NCBI RefSeq assembly: GCF_000016545.1
Contig: NC_009437.1
Span: 1,937,394-2,001,393, forward strand
From: Caldicellulosiruptor saccharolyticus DSM 8903
Lineage (GTDB): Bacteria > Bacillota > Thermoanaerobacteria > Caldicellulosiruptorales > Caldicellulosiruptoraceae
Reading direction: 5' to 3'
DNA: 64,000 bases
The translations under genes and the position numbers were made by a program. Numbering within the stretch: the stretch's first letter is position 1; every line of letters begins with the position of its first letter. A model generated the notes under the pieces. The model made no database searches and had not been told where the DNA came from. It saw only the letters and a program-made list of their open reading frames with translations. Below, piece after piece: positions 35,501-43,029 of this stretch.

Positions 35501-36025
35501 GATGAATATAAGTACCAGCAAATTCTTGTCTGTGGGATATTAAAAGAAGTGAAAATTAAGCTGACCAAAAATAATCAAACAATGGCGTTTGCTAAAATTG
35601 AGGATTTGACAGATACTTTAGAGGTTTTGTTCTTTCCAAGTGTTTATGAGAAGTATTCGCACTTGATTAAAGAGAATACGATTGCCTTGATTGAAGCCAA
35701 AGCTACATTTAGAGAGGACGAGGGTGTTAAAATTGTTGCACAAAAAATAGATAGACTAGGCGAAAAAGTACAAACATTATCTTCTCAAAGGAATTCCAAT
35801 AAAGCAATTGCAATAAAAACAGATGAAGACTCTATTTTAAAATCTAAAAAGTTTACCTCATTTGTCAGATTCTTTACTGGCAGTTCAAAAATCATTCTTT
35901 ATTACAAGCAAAAAAGACTTGTTTCAAAATCAAACATGGGCATAGATATAAATCCTACTGTAATACAGCAGCTCAAAGAGTGGTTCGGTGAAGAAAATGT
36001 GTGGCTTGAAGATTTAGATTCTTGA
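32600..36025 (+). CDS. dnaE: DNA polymerase III subunit alpha (DnaE type)
   Basis: An 1141-residue replicative polymerase without a built-in exonuclease, so DnaE and not PolC. It has a PHP domain at the N-terminus (HLHVHTEYSLLDG, ITDHGAMYG, NDVHYL). The polymerase palm has GPGRGSAAGSIVAYCLGIT near residue 355 and the metal aspartates in MPDIDIDFC near 395. Fingers follow with RPGPMDQIPVY near 628 and FNKSHAAAYAILAYQTAYLK near 740. A helix-hairpin-helix and an OB-fold (about 985-1060) lie near the C-terminus. Full length for the family. In organisms with PolC, DnaE extends primers on the lagging strand. Confidence 0.95.
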   Translation: MSFVHLHVHTEYSLLDGAVRIESLFERVRQLNMHSIAITDHGAMYGVVDFYKAAKENGIKPIIGCEVYLAPRSRFDKEPNIDNDIHHLVLLAIDNEGYKNLSKIVSIGFVEGFYYKPRVDREILSKYSKGLIALTSCLAGEIPKFILRDQKEKLMDAIGFYKDVFGCNFYFELQYHGIDEQRFVNSELIRLSKKYQIPVVATNDVHYLKREDREIHDILLCIQTGKTIHDSNRMEFPTSEFYLKSAQEMEEVFGYIPESLKNTLEIAEKCNVEFEFGKINLPKFQLPEGKSDAFEYLKELAFAGFEKRYSKENKAAYDRLLMELNVIKDMGFTEYFLIVHDFINYAKQNNIMVGPGRGSAAGSIVAYCLGITNVDPIKYNLLFERFLNPERVSMPDIDIDFCYQRRQEVIDYVTNKYGKDKVSQIITFGTMAARASIRDVGRVLGVPYAQVDEIAKMVPFSPGMTIDKALEVNHDLKKIYEQNETVKRIIDTARSIEGMPRHTSVHAAGVVISSCPITDLVPLARTEDAIVTQFPMTTLEELGLLKMDFLGLRTLTVIQNTLELIKKHRKIEIDLDKIDYNDRSVYQFISEGNTNGVFQLESSGMKQFMKELKPENLEDIIAGISLFRPGPMDQIPVYIQNKNNKEKIEYLHPKLEPILNVTYGCIVYQEQVMQIFRELAGYSLGRADLVRRAMAKKKADILMEERDRFIEGAVANGVDRQTAEKIFEIIEDFASYAFNKSHAAAYAILAYQTAYLKKYFTIEFMTSLITSVMNSNEKVGMYIEECRRFGISILPPDINKSSYDFTIEGNSIRFGLRAIKSLGENVISHILKEREQNGEFKDLYDFVMRVDTNTVNKRIIENLIKSGAFDFTKINRNSLLASVEDILTIKQSQKKNANQITFFEISDDQTKIFSYKDLPEPTTEELLQMEKDTIGIYISGHPLEKYGDLISKYNVVSLAELSNMTEDDEYKYQQILVCGILKEVKIKLTKNNQTMAFAKIEDLTDTLEVLFFPSVYEKYSHLIKENTIALIEAKATFREDEGVKIVAQKIDRLGEKVQTLSSQRNSNKAIAIKTDEDSILKSKKFTSFVRFFTGSSKIILYYKQKRLVSKSNMGIDINPTVIQQLKEWFGEENVWLEDLDS

Positions 36026-36048
36026 TTTTTAGGCATTTTTGTTATAAT
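36022..36048 (+). promoter_or_regulatory. Possible promoter of mtrB
   Basis: Perfect TATAAT at 36043-36048 preceded by TTGATT at 36022-36027 with a short 15-nt spacer. The -35 overlaps the dnaE stop codon. Confidence 0.45.
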
Positions 36049-36073
36049 ATTTGAAAAGAGGTGAGAAACAATA

Positions 36074-36319
36074 ATGAACGAAAATTTATACGAGTACAAG
36101 AATGGTGACTATATAGTAGTAAAAGCGTTGGAGAACGGAGTAAATGTAATAGGTCTTACAAGGGGAAAAGACACAAAACTTCACCATACTGAAAAATTGG
36201 ACAGTGGTGAGGTATTGCTTGCCCAGTTTACTGAGGTGACCTCAGCAATAAAGGTAAGAGGCAAGGCAGAGATTTACACCAAATTTGGGGTTGTGATTTC
36301 AGAATCCCAAAATAAATGA
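36074..36319 (+). CDS. mtrB: trp RNA-binding attenuation protein TRAP
   Basis: An 81-residue protein strongly matching Bacillus TRAP, the ring of eleven subunits that binds tryptophan and then GAG/UAG repeats in trp leaders. Core stretches are [40 protein letters not shown] and [17 protein letters not shown]. The RNA-contact triad is present as K41, K60 and R62, matching Lys37, Lys56 and Arg58 of Bacillus. The tryptophan-pocket threonine and glutamine segments are kept. GAGGTGAG precedes the ATG. No trp genes or anti-TRAP are in the window; the neighbours are dnaE and a small DUF2007-like gene. Confidence 0.92.
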   Translation: MNENLYEYKNGDYIVVKALENGVNVIGLTRGKDTKLHHTEKLDSGEVLLAQFTEVTSAIKVRGKAEIYTKFGVVISESQNK

Positions 36320-36335
36320 TTTAGAAGGTGTTTTT

Positions 36336-36527
36336 ATGTGGGAAGTTGTATATATAACCTCCAACAGTGAAATAGCAAATAAAATAAAAGAAGAATTAGA
36401 AAAGGTGGGAATACTTGCAAAGGTTAAAGCAATTTCGCAAGAGGGGCAAGAAGGGTATTTTGAGATTATTGTTCCTGAGACAGATGTCAATGAAGCACAT
36501 AACATAATTATTGAAAAAGGATTCTAA
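36336..36527 (+). CDS. Small DUF2007-like protein
   Basis: A 63-residue protein with the pattern of the DUF2007 putative signal-transducing domain: WEVVYITSNSEIANKIKEEL (strand-helix), then LAKVKAIS and YFEIIVPETDVNEAHNII. It is a ferredoxin-fold-like beta-alpha-beta unit with no catalytic residues I can identify. The ATG follows AAGGTG after a 16-nt gap from mtrB, and pfkA follows after 24 nt. Function unknown. Similar short proteins are sometimes labelled glutamate decarboxylase in databases, which the sequence does not support. Confidence 0.65.
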   Translation: MWEVVYITSNSEIANKIKEELEKVGILAKVKAISQEGQEGYFEIIVPETDVNEAHNIIIEKGF

Positions 36528-36551
36528 ATTTTACAGAAAGGGGTATTGTAT

Positions 36552-37520
36552 ATGCCAGAAGTGAAGACAATAGGAGTGCTCACAAGTGGCGGAGATGCAC
36601 CTGGAATGAATGCAGCTATAAGGGCTGTTGTGAGGACAGGAATTTACTATGGTTTTAGAGTGATGGGTATAAGGCGCGGATATAATGGGCTAATAGAAGG
36701 CGATATATTTGAAATGAATTTAAGGTCAGTGTCTGATATAATTCAGCGTGGTGGAACAATACTTTTGACTGCGAGGTCTCCAGAGTTTATGACAGAAAAC
36801 GGGCTGAAAAAAGCAGCTTCTATGTGCAAAATATTCAAGATTGATGCTCTTGTAGTAATTGGTGGAGATGGATCTTTTAGAGGGGCAAGAGATTTGAGCA
36901 AATTTGGAATAAATGTAGTGGGTATTCCTGGTACAATTGACAATGACATTGCATGTACAGATTATACAATTGGTTTTGACACTGCTTTAAATACTGTACA
37001 AGATGCAATAAATAAGATTAGAGACACAGCCACCTCTCATGAGAGAGTCAGCATATTAGAAGTAATGGGAAGACATGCAGGCTACATTGCACTTTATAGT
37101 GGTATTGCAGGTGGTGCTGAATCCATTGTAATACCTGAAAAGGGTTTAGATAAAGATGAGATAATAAGAAGAATTATTGATGGTAAGAACAAGGGAAAGC
37201 TTCACAATTTAATTATCTTGGCAGAGGGAATTGGTGGGGCAACAGAACTTGCAAAAGAGATTGAAGAGGCAACAGGAATTGAAACAAGAGCAACAATTTT
37301 GGGTTATATACAAAGGGGTGGCTCACCAACTGCATATGATAGAGTTATGGCAAGCCTTATGGGTGCAAGAGCTGTTGAAGTAATAAAAGAAGGAAAGAAG
37401 AACAGGATAATTGCCCTAAAAGATGGAAAGATTGTTGACTATGATATTGACGAGGCGCTTTCTATGCAAAAGAGCATTGACGAGTACATGTATGACTTGG
37501 CTACAATCTTGTCTTTATAA
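36552..37520 (+). CDS. pfkA: ATP-dependent 6-phosphofructokinase
   Basis: A 322-residue glycolytic enzyme. It shows [19 protein letters not shown] at the N-terminus, [11 protein letters not shown] near residue 100, the catalytic [20 protein letters not shown] near 122, and [10 protein letters not shown] near 168. The Gly at the GGDGS position marks the ATP-dependent kind, in contrast to the Asp of pyrophosphate enzymes. The ATG at 36552 has AAAGGGG 8 nt upstream. It is paired with pyk 21 nt downstream, an operon found in many Firmicutes. Confidence 0.94.
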   Translation: MPEVKTIGVLTSGGDAPGMNAAIRAVVRTGIYYGFRVMGIRRGYNGLIEGDIFEMNLRSVSDIIQRGGTILLTARSPEFMTENGLKKAASMCKIFKIDALVVIGGDGSFRGARDLSKFGINVVGIPGTIDNDIACTDYTIGFDTALNTVQDAINKIRDTATSHERVSILEVMGRHAGYIALYSGIAGGAESIVIPEKGLDKDEIIRRIIDGKNKGKLHNLIILAEGIGGATELAKEIEEATGIETRATILGYIQRGGSPTAYDRVMASLMGARAVEVIKEGKKNRIIALKDGKIVDYDIDEALSMQKSIDEYMYDLATILSL

Positions 37521-37541
37521 GAAGTTGTGGAGGTTTTAAAG

Positions 37542-39293
37542 TTGAGAAAGACAAAGATAATATGTACATTAGGGCCGGCAACCAATTCAGAAGAGATTAT
37601 AAGAAAGCTCATTGAAAATGGAATGGATGTTGCAAGGCTTAATTTTTCACATGGCACCCACGAAGAACATAAAAAGAAGATTGATATGATAAAAAAGATA
37701 CGAGAAGAGCTTGATAAGCCAATTCCAATTCTGCTTGATACAAAAGGTCCAGAGATTAGGATTGGTTTTTTCAAAGACGGTAAGGTTGAGCTAAAAGAAG
37801 GACAGAGATTCACACTCACAACCGAAGAAATATTAGGAAATGAAGAGATTGTGAGCATAACTTACAAAGAACTTGTTAAAGATGTTAAGCCGGGTGATAA
37901 AATATTAATTGACGATGGACTAATTGAGCTTGTTGTTGAAGACAAGACAGACAAAAATATAATCTGCAAGGTAAAAAATGGTGGTATTTTGACAAATCAA
38001 AAGGGAGTAAACGTACCAGGAATACCAATAAGACTACCTGCACTGACCCAAAAAGACAAAGAAGACATCCTCTTTGGAATTGAAAACGATGTTGACTTTG
38101 TGGCAGCTTCTTTTATAAGAAAAGCAAGTGATGTAGTTGAAATAAGAGAATTTTTAAATAAACACAATGGCAAAGACATTTTGATAATAGCAAAGATAGA
38201 AACTCAAGAAGGTGTTGCAAACTGTGATGAGATAATAAGAGTTGCTGACGGAATTATGGTTGCGAGAGGAGATTTGGGAGTTGAACTTCCATTTGAGGAA
38301 GTGCCGCTTGTGCAAAAGATGCTCATTGAAAAATGTTATAAAGCAGGAAAGCCAGTAATAACTGCAACCCAAATGTTAGAGTCAATGATAAGAAACCCAC
38401 GCCCAACAAGAGCAGAAGTCAGCGATATTGCAAATGCAATTTTTGATGGAACATCTGCAATAATGCTCTCTGGCGAGACAGCTATGGGCAAGTATCCTGT
38501 TGAAAGTGTTGCTACAATGGCAAAGATTGCCGAAAGGGTAGAAAGTCAAATAGACTATGTCAAAAGATTCCAATCCCAAGTATTTGACATGCCAGTAAAT
38601 GTTACAAATGCTATATCTCATGCTACCTGTACAACTGCGCATGATCTTGGAGCAAAGGCAATCATCACTGTGACAAAGTCAGGCAACACAGCAAGAATGG
38701 TGTCAAAATTCAGACCTGCCTGCCCAATTATAGCAACAACACCGTGCGAGAAGGTAAGAAGACAGCTCAATCTTTCATGGGGTGTTTATCCTTTTTTGGC
38801 AGAGTATAAAGACTCTACAGATGATATCTTTGACCATTCGGTGGAGATTGCTGTTAAATCAAAGATTGTTAAAAATGGTGATTTGGTTGTAATAACAGCA
38901 GGTGTGCCAGTTGGTGTAAGTGGCACTACAAATATTCTCAAAGTTCATGTTGTTGGTCATGTGCTTGTTGAAGGAAGAGGCTGGGGAAGTGGGAAGGTGA
39001 CAGCAAGAGTATGTGTTGCAAAAAATCTTAATGAGCTCAAGCAAAATTTTGAAGATGGAGATATTATTGTCACAACGCAGACAACCAATGAGTTTATTCC
39101 TTATATGAAAAGAGCAGCTGGAATAATAACAGAAGAAGGCGGGCAAAATTCTCATGCGGTGATTGTTGGGGCAGCTTTGGATATTCCTGTTATAACCGAT
39201 GCTAAAAACGCTTTAGAGATACTTAAAAATGGTATTGTTGTTACGATGGATGCACAAAAAGGACTTGTCTTTAGTGGAGAACTTAAAAATTAA
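37542..39293 (+). CDS. pyk: Pyruvate kinase with C-terminal PEP-utiliser domain
   Basis: A 583-residue enzyme making pyruvate and ATP from phosphoenolpyruvate. The barrel has TKIICTLGPA, NFSHGTHEEH, LDTKGPEIR, the active-site IAKIETQEGV near residue 220 and MVARGDLGVELP, and TATQMLESM near 275. After the allosteric domain (to about 470) there is an extra swivelling domain of the PEP-utiliser type, ending around GIITEEGGQNSHAVIVG. That arrangement is typical of Bacillus and clostridial enzymes of about 585 residues. The TTG at 37542 has GGAGG 8 nt upstream. Confidence 0.94.
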   Translation: MRKTKIICTLGPATNSEEIIRKLIENGMDVARLNFSHGTHEEHKKKIDMIKKIREELDKPIPILLDTKGPEIRIGFFKDGKVELKEGQRFTLTTEEILGNEEIVSITYKELVKDVKPGDKILIDDGLIELVVEDKTDKNIICKVKNGGILTNQKGVNVPGIPIRLPALTQKDKEDILFGIENDVDFVAASFIRKASDVVEIREFLNKHNGKDILIIAKIETQEGVANCDEIIRVADGIMVARGDLGVELPFEEVPLVQKMLIEKCYKAGKPVITATQMLESMIRNPRPTRAEVSDIANAIFDGTSAIMLSGETAMGKYPVESVATMAKIAERVESQIDYVKRFQSQVFDMPVNVTNAISHATCTTAHDLGAKAIITVTKSGNTARMVSKFRPACPIIATTPCEKVRRQLNLSWGVYPFLAEYKDSTDDIFDHSVEIAVKSKIVKNGDLVVITAGVPVGVSGTTNILKVHVVGHVLVEGRGWGSGKVTARVCVAKNLNELKQNFEDGDIIVTTQTTNEFIPYMKRAAGIITEEGGQNSHAVIVGAALDIPVITDAKNALEILKNGIVVTMDAQKGLVFSGELKN

Positions 39294-39311
39294 TTATTGG
39301 GGTAATAGAAG

Positions 39312-39728
39312 ATGATAGAGACAGACCTTGTTGTAAGGTATGCCGAAACAGACAAAATGGGGATTGTCCATCACTCGAACTATTTTGTATGGTTTGAGGT
39401 TGCAAGAACCGAGCTTATAAAAAAGGTAGGCATTTCATATTCCGAGATTGAAAATAACTTAGGTGTATATTTGCCTTTAATAAGCTGCGGGTGCGAGTTC
39501 AAAAAACCTTGTTTTTATGAAGAAAGAGTGAAGGTTAGTGCAAGGGTTAATAATTTGACGCCTGTGCGAATAAAATTCTATTATGAAGTTGTGAAAGACC
39601 ATGTTGTGTGTGCAATAGGATATACTGAACATGCCTTTGTTGACAAAAACTTTCGACCTATAAATCTTGAGAAGAAGCACAAAGAACTTTTCAATTTGTT
39701 CAAGACCTTATTGGAAGAAGATATGTAA
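39312..39728 (+). CDS. Acyl-CoA thioesterase, YbgC/FadM-type hotdog fold
   Basis: A 138-residue 4HBT-family thioesterase. The N-terminal part VVRYAETDKMGIVHHSNYFVWFE includes the family motif with the catalytic Asp region (YAETDKMG, usually Y-x-D-TDxxG). Here a Glu-Thr-Asp sequence is seen, and HHSNY forms the turn before the long helix. It is close after pyk (18-nt gap) and probably read with it. The substrate is not predictable. Confidence 0.82.
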   Translation: MIETDLVVRYAETDKMGIVHHSNYFVWFEVARTELIKKVGISYSEIENNLGVYLPLISCGCEFKKPCFYEERVKVSARVNNLTPVRIKFYYEVVKDHVVCAIGYTEHAFVDKNFRPINLEKKHKELFNLFKTLLEEDM

Positions 39729-39741
39729 TATTTAAAATTAT

Positions 39742-39771
39742 TTGACACACCTCAAATAGCTGAGTTATAAT
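39742..39771 (+). promoter_or_regulatory. Promoter of rpsU
   Basis: Perfect TTGACA at 39742-39747 and perfect TATAAT at 39766-39771 with an 18-nt spacer, 55 nt before the rpsU ATG. Confidence 0.8.
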
Positions 39772-39826
39772 AATACCATAATCCCAAGGTTATGTTTTAG
39801 AGCCTGGTTTGAGGGGAGGGAAATTG

Positions 39827-40003
39827 ATGTCAGAAGTAAGAGTCGGTGAAAATGAATCACTCGATAGTGCCCTCAGGAGATTTAAAAAGAAATGTGCAGA
39901 GGCTGGGGTGTTAGCAGAGCTCAGGAAAAGAGAGCACTATGAAAGCCCAAGCGTAAGGAGAAAAAAGAAATCAGAAGCAGCACGCAGGAGAAAACGCAGA
40001 TAA
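39827..40003 (+). CDS. rpsU: 30S ribosomal protein S21
   Basis: A 58-residue very basic ribosomal protein: [20 protein letters not shown] near the start and a tail of [15 protein letters not shown]. The ATG at 39827 follows GGGGAGGG; an upstream start at 39809 would cover this site. It has its own strong promoter and is followed by yqeY after 17 nt, the usual rpsU-yqeY order in Firmicutes. Confidence 0.95.
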
Positions 40004-40020
40004 TTTAGGAGGCGTTGTAA

Positions 40021-40470
40021 TTGAGCCTTAAAGAAAAGCTATTGGAAGATTATAAGTCTGCTATGAAAGACAAGGACGTCGTGAGAAAAAATGTAGTTGG
40101 TATGGTAAGAGCTGCAATATTGCAGTTTGAAAAAGATAACAAAGTTGTGCTTGACGACAGTGGCGTTCTGAATGTCATTGCAAAAGAAATTAAAAAGAGA
40201 AAAGACAGCTTGCCTGAATATATAAAAAGTGGAAGACAAGACTTGATTGATGATCTAAATAGAGAAATTGAGATATTGCAATCTTATCTTCCGCCTATGC
40301 TCAGCCAAGAAGAGTTGGAAAAGATAGTGCTTGATGCGATAGAAAAAGTAAAACCTTCTGGGATGAAGGATATGGGTAAGGTTATGCAAGAGGTAATGCA
40401 TAAAGTAAGTGGCAGGGCAGAAGGTAAGGTTGTTAGTGAAATTGTAAAAAAGCATTTGTCAAAAATGTGA
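40021..40470 (+). CDS. yqeY: GatB/YqeY domain protein
   Basis: A 149-residue stand-alone YqeY domain, related to the tRNA-binding tail of the amidotransferase subunit GatB. The two-helix-bundle layout is visible: SLKEKLLEDYKSAMKDKDVVRKN, then the KRKDSLPEYIKSGRQDLIDD segment near residue 62, then YLPPMLSQEELEKIV near 90 and the SGMKDMGKVMQEV helix. GGAGG lies 8 nt before the TTG start. The role is unproven; conserved pairing with rpsU suggests a link to translation. Confidence 0.88.
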   Translation: MSLKEKLLEDYKSAMKDKDVVRKNVVGMVRAAILQFEKDNKVVLDDSGVLNVIAKEIKKRKDSLPEYIKSGRQDLIDDLNREIEILQSYLPPMLSQEELEKIVLDAIEKVKPSGMKDMGKVMQEVMHKVSGRAEGKVVSEIVKKHLSKM

Positions 40471-40480
40471 AAAAAGCGTG

Positions 40481-40520
40481 AAAAAGTGGTTCTCTTTGAG
40501 AAAAGGGGACCACTTTTTTG
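40481..40520 (+). terminator. Terminator after rpsU-yqeY
   Basis: AAAAAGTGGT at 40481-40490 pairs with ACCACTTTTT at 40509-40518. The stem can be extended inward by four G-C or G-T pairs and is followed by T. Confidence 0.8.
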
Positions 40521-40590
40521 TTATAAAAAGATATGAGTATAAATAAAATAAAGGTGAAGATGTTTATTTTCAAGTGAAAGTGGTTTGTCG

Positions 40591-40884
40591 ATGAAGAAGT
40601 CAAAGACCTTAAAAGAGGTAATACAAGCCTCTCAAGTTCCAAGAGAGATAATCACAAATGAGCCGAGAATTACACTTATTGGAGAAGATGAGGTAGTAGT
40701 AGAGAATCACAAAGGACTTATATTGTATGAAGAAGGTTTAGTTAAGATAAATACGGTAAGGCATCCGCTTTATATTAAGGGGAGTGGTCTTCTAATCAAA
40801 AAAATGGATGAAGAGGTAATGGTGATTAGTGGAAGAATAAGATCAATTGAGTATATAAGCTTAAATGAGGAGAAGGAAAAGTAG
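40591..40884 (+). CDS. yqfC: Sporulation protein YqfC
   Basis: A 97-residue YabP/YqfC-family protein made in the mother cell in Bacillus sporulation. The body is a series of short beta strands: PRITLIGEDEVVVENHKGL, LYEEGLVKINT, IKGSGLLIKKMDEEVMVISG, ending with the basic RIRSIEYI. This matches the length and layout of YqfC. The ATG at 40591 is preferred over a TTG two codons upstream. It starts a run yqfC-yqfD-phoH-pgpH-ybeY-dgkA whose order is conserved in endospore formers. Confidence 0.85.
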   Translation: MKKSKTLKEVIQASQVPREIITNEPRITLIGEDEVVVENHKGLILYEEGLVKINTVRHPLYIKGSGLLIKKMDEEVMVISGRIRSIEYISLNEEKEK

Positions 40885-40885
40885 G

Positions 40886-42028
40886 ATGTTTGCAAATCAG
40901 CTAATCTTAAAAGTAGAAGGTGAGAATCTAAACAAGTTTTTAAACATGCTTGTATTCAATAAAGTTTTGCTGGATATTAGGGAAAAAGGACAGAATTCAT
41001 TGGTTATTGTAGTGTATTTAGCCGATTTCAAGAAAGTAGTAAATATTGTCAAGAGAACAAATTCAAGAATTCACATCTTAGAAAAAAGAGGAATTTATTT
41101 TTTGATAAGAGAAATAACTACTTTCAAGCTTATTTCTATTTTGTTTTGTATCTTATTACTCTTTTTGTTCAGCCTTTTTATATTTGATGTAAAGATAAAA
41201 TCTCATGACTCTAATAAATTAGTAGATGATAAAATAGTACAAACACTAAAAAACTACAATATAAAGCCATTTACATTAAAGATGAAGATTGACCAAGAAA
41301 AGCTTTCAAAGAAGCTTCTTGCAGATTTGGAAGAGCTAATGTGGGTAAAAGTTAAAAAAGAAGGTGGACTGTTGATAGTAGAGTATGTAAAAAAAGAAGA
41401 AGGAGATTTAAAAAACAAATGGGGTAAAATTTTTGCGAAAAGTAGTGGAGTTATACAAAAATTGATACTAAAGTCAGGGAATGCTCTTGTCAAGGAAGGC
41501 GATACAGTAATCGCAGGACAACTTCTTATTGATAACAGGGTTGTTACAAAAGATGGGAATGAATACTATGAAGATGCAATAGCAGAGATAGTTGCAACAA
41601 CTTTTTATTCAGTATCTCGAGACTTTTCTTTGCCTGCATATCAAAAGGTCTATACATCACAAAAAAAGGTTCCATTTATTGTAATTGGTAAACATGAGTT
41701 TATACCAAAAATTGTAGTTACTAATAATGAGAATTGTGATAAAATTAAAATAAGAGAGTATAAACTTTTTATTGTTCCAATTCGAGTAGGTATATATGAA
41801 ATAAAAAGGTATGAGTTAAAAAAACATATAGTTAATTTGGAGGAGATAAAAAGGGAGTTAATAAAAAGGTGTAATGATAATTTTAAAAAGATTACTTTGG
41901 GTAAAAAAATTCAGAGTATTGTTAAAGTGAAGACATATTTTAAGATTAAAAAGGTGAAAAGTGAAGTAAAGGAAATAAAATGTATAAGAGATTATGAGTG
42001 TTTAGAAGATATTACTTTGAAAAAATAA
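40886..42028 (+). CDS. yqfD: Sporulation protein YqfD
   Basis: A 380-residue membrane protein of spore formers. Its cytoplasmic N-terminus is about 85 residues, a single strong helix lies near 87-110 (LISILFCILLLFLFSLFIF), and the outer domain starts like FtsQ/POTRA (NYNIKPFTLKMKIDQEKL). A beta-rich core follows, with ALVKEGDTVIAGQLLI near 205, as in YqfD. The ATG at 40886 follows AGGAGAAGGA; an ATG at 40865 that overlaps yqfC is possible but lacks a binding site. The molecular role is not established. Confidence 0.87.
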   Translation: MFANQLILKVEGENLNKFLNMLVFNKVLLDIREKGQNSLVIVVYLADFKKVVNIVKRTNSRIHILEKRGIYFLIREITTFKLISILFCILLLFLFSLFIFDVKIKSHDSNKLVDDKIVQTLKNYNIKPFTLKMKIDQEKLSKKLLADLEELMWVKVKKEGGLLIVEYVKKEEGDLKNKWGKIFAKSSGVIQKLILKSGNALVKEGDTVIAGQLLIDNRVVTKDGNEYYEDAIAEIVATTFYSVSRDFSLPAYQKVYTSQKKVPFIVIGKHEFIPKIVVTNNENCDKIKIREYKLFIVPIRVGIYEIKRYELKKHIVNLEEIKRELIKRCNDNFKKITLGKKIQSIVKVKTYFKIKKVKSEVKEIKCIRDYECLEDITLKK

Positions 42029-42047
42029 GAAACGTAGGAGGGTAAGC

Positions 42048-43028
42048 TTGTTGGAAGAAAGATTAATCTCAACTGTCAGTATTGAGGACACAAAGGATTT
42101 TTGGAATATCTTTGGTGAGTTTGACTCTAAGGTCAAAACATTAGAAGAGCTTTTAAATGTAAGTATAGTTTTTCGCGACAACGCAATAAAGATTATCGGA
42201 AACAATCCAGAAAATATCAAAAGGGCAGAGAAGACAATAAAGATTTTACATGATATGGAAAAGAAAAAAATGGACATTGATGAGCACACAATAAGGTATG
42301 TTATTGAGACATTAGAAGATGAAGAAATAAGAAAATTAGAAGATGAGGTTATATTTATCACACACCGAGGAAAACAAGTAAAGCCCAAAACATTAGGGCA
42401 AAAAAGATATATTGATGCTATAATGAACAACACAATTGTGTTTGGAATTGGACCTGCAGGAACAGGAAAGACATATTTAGCTATGGCCATGGCTGTTTAT
42501 TATCTTAAAAAGAAAGAGATAAGCAAGATCATCCTAACAAGACCAGCGGTTGAAGCAGGCGAAAAGTTAGGGTTTTTACCAGGCGATTTGCAAACAAAGG
42601 TTGACCCTTATTTGCGACCAATTTATGATGCACTGCATGATTTGATTGGTACAGAAGCCTATCAGAGGTATATGGAAAGAGGAATTATAGAGGTTGCTCC
42701 GCTTGCATATATGCGCGGTAGAACCTTGGACGATGCTTTTATTATTTTAGATGAGGCCCAAAACACAACCTCTGAGCAGATGAAGATGTTTTTGACACGT
42801 CTTGGATTTGGCTCAAAAGCGGTCATAACTGGCGACATAACCCAGATTGACCTGCCAAGTGGTGTTGAGTCTGGGCTTGTTCAGGTGACAAAGATATTAA
42901 GAGACATTGAGGGAATTGAATTTGTGTTTTTGACATATCAAGATGTTGTGAGACATCAACTTGTTCAGAAGATTATAAATGCATACAATAGGTATGAAGA
43001 AAAACGAAAGGAGAAACAAAAGGCTTAA
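42048..43028 (+). CDS. PhoH-like ATPase
   Basis: A 326-residue cytoplasmic NTPase. An N-terminal KH-like RNA-binding region (residues 20-75) precedes the PhoH domain with Walker A GIGPAGTGKTYLAMAMA near 133, RPAVEAGEKLGFLPGDLQ near 165, and Walker B FIILDEAQNTTSEQMKMFL near 233. AGGAGGGT lies 5 nt before tandem TTG codons; either may start. It is adjacent to yqfD and ybeY, the standard place of ybeZ/phoH. An RNA-linked ATPase role is inferred from the KH part and the ybeY neighbour. Confidence 0.9.
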   Translation: MLEERLISTVSIEDTKDFWNIFGEFDSKVKTLEELLNVSIVFRDNAIKIIGNNPENIKRAEKTIKILHDMEKKKMDIDEHTIRYVIETLEDEEIRKLEDEVIFITHRGKQVKPKTLGQKRYIDAIMNNTIVFGIGPAGTGKTYLAMAMAVYYLKKKEISKIILTRPAVEAGEKLGFLPGDLQTKVDPYLRPIYDALHDLIGTEAYQRYMERGIIEVAPLAYMRGRTLDDAFIILDEAQNTTSEQMKMFLTRLGFGSKAVITGDITQIDLPSGVESGLVQVTKILRDIEGIEFVFLTYQDVVRHQLVQKIINAYNRYEEKRKEKQKA

Positions 43029-43029
43029 A

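Noticed and set aside
36336-36527. Small protein after mtrB as anti-TRAP or glutamate decarboxylase
   Set aside because: Anti-TRAP needs a cysteine-rich zinc motif, and this protein has no cysteines. It is far too short for a decarboxylase and has no PLP lysine motif.
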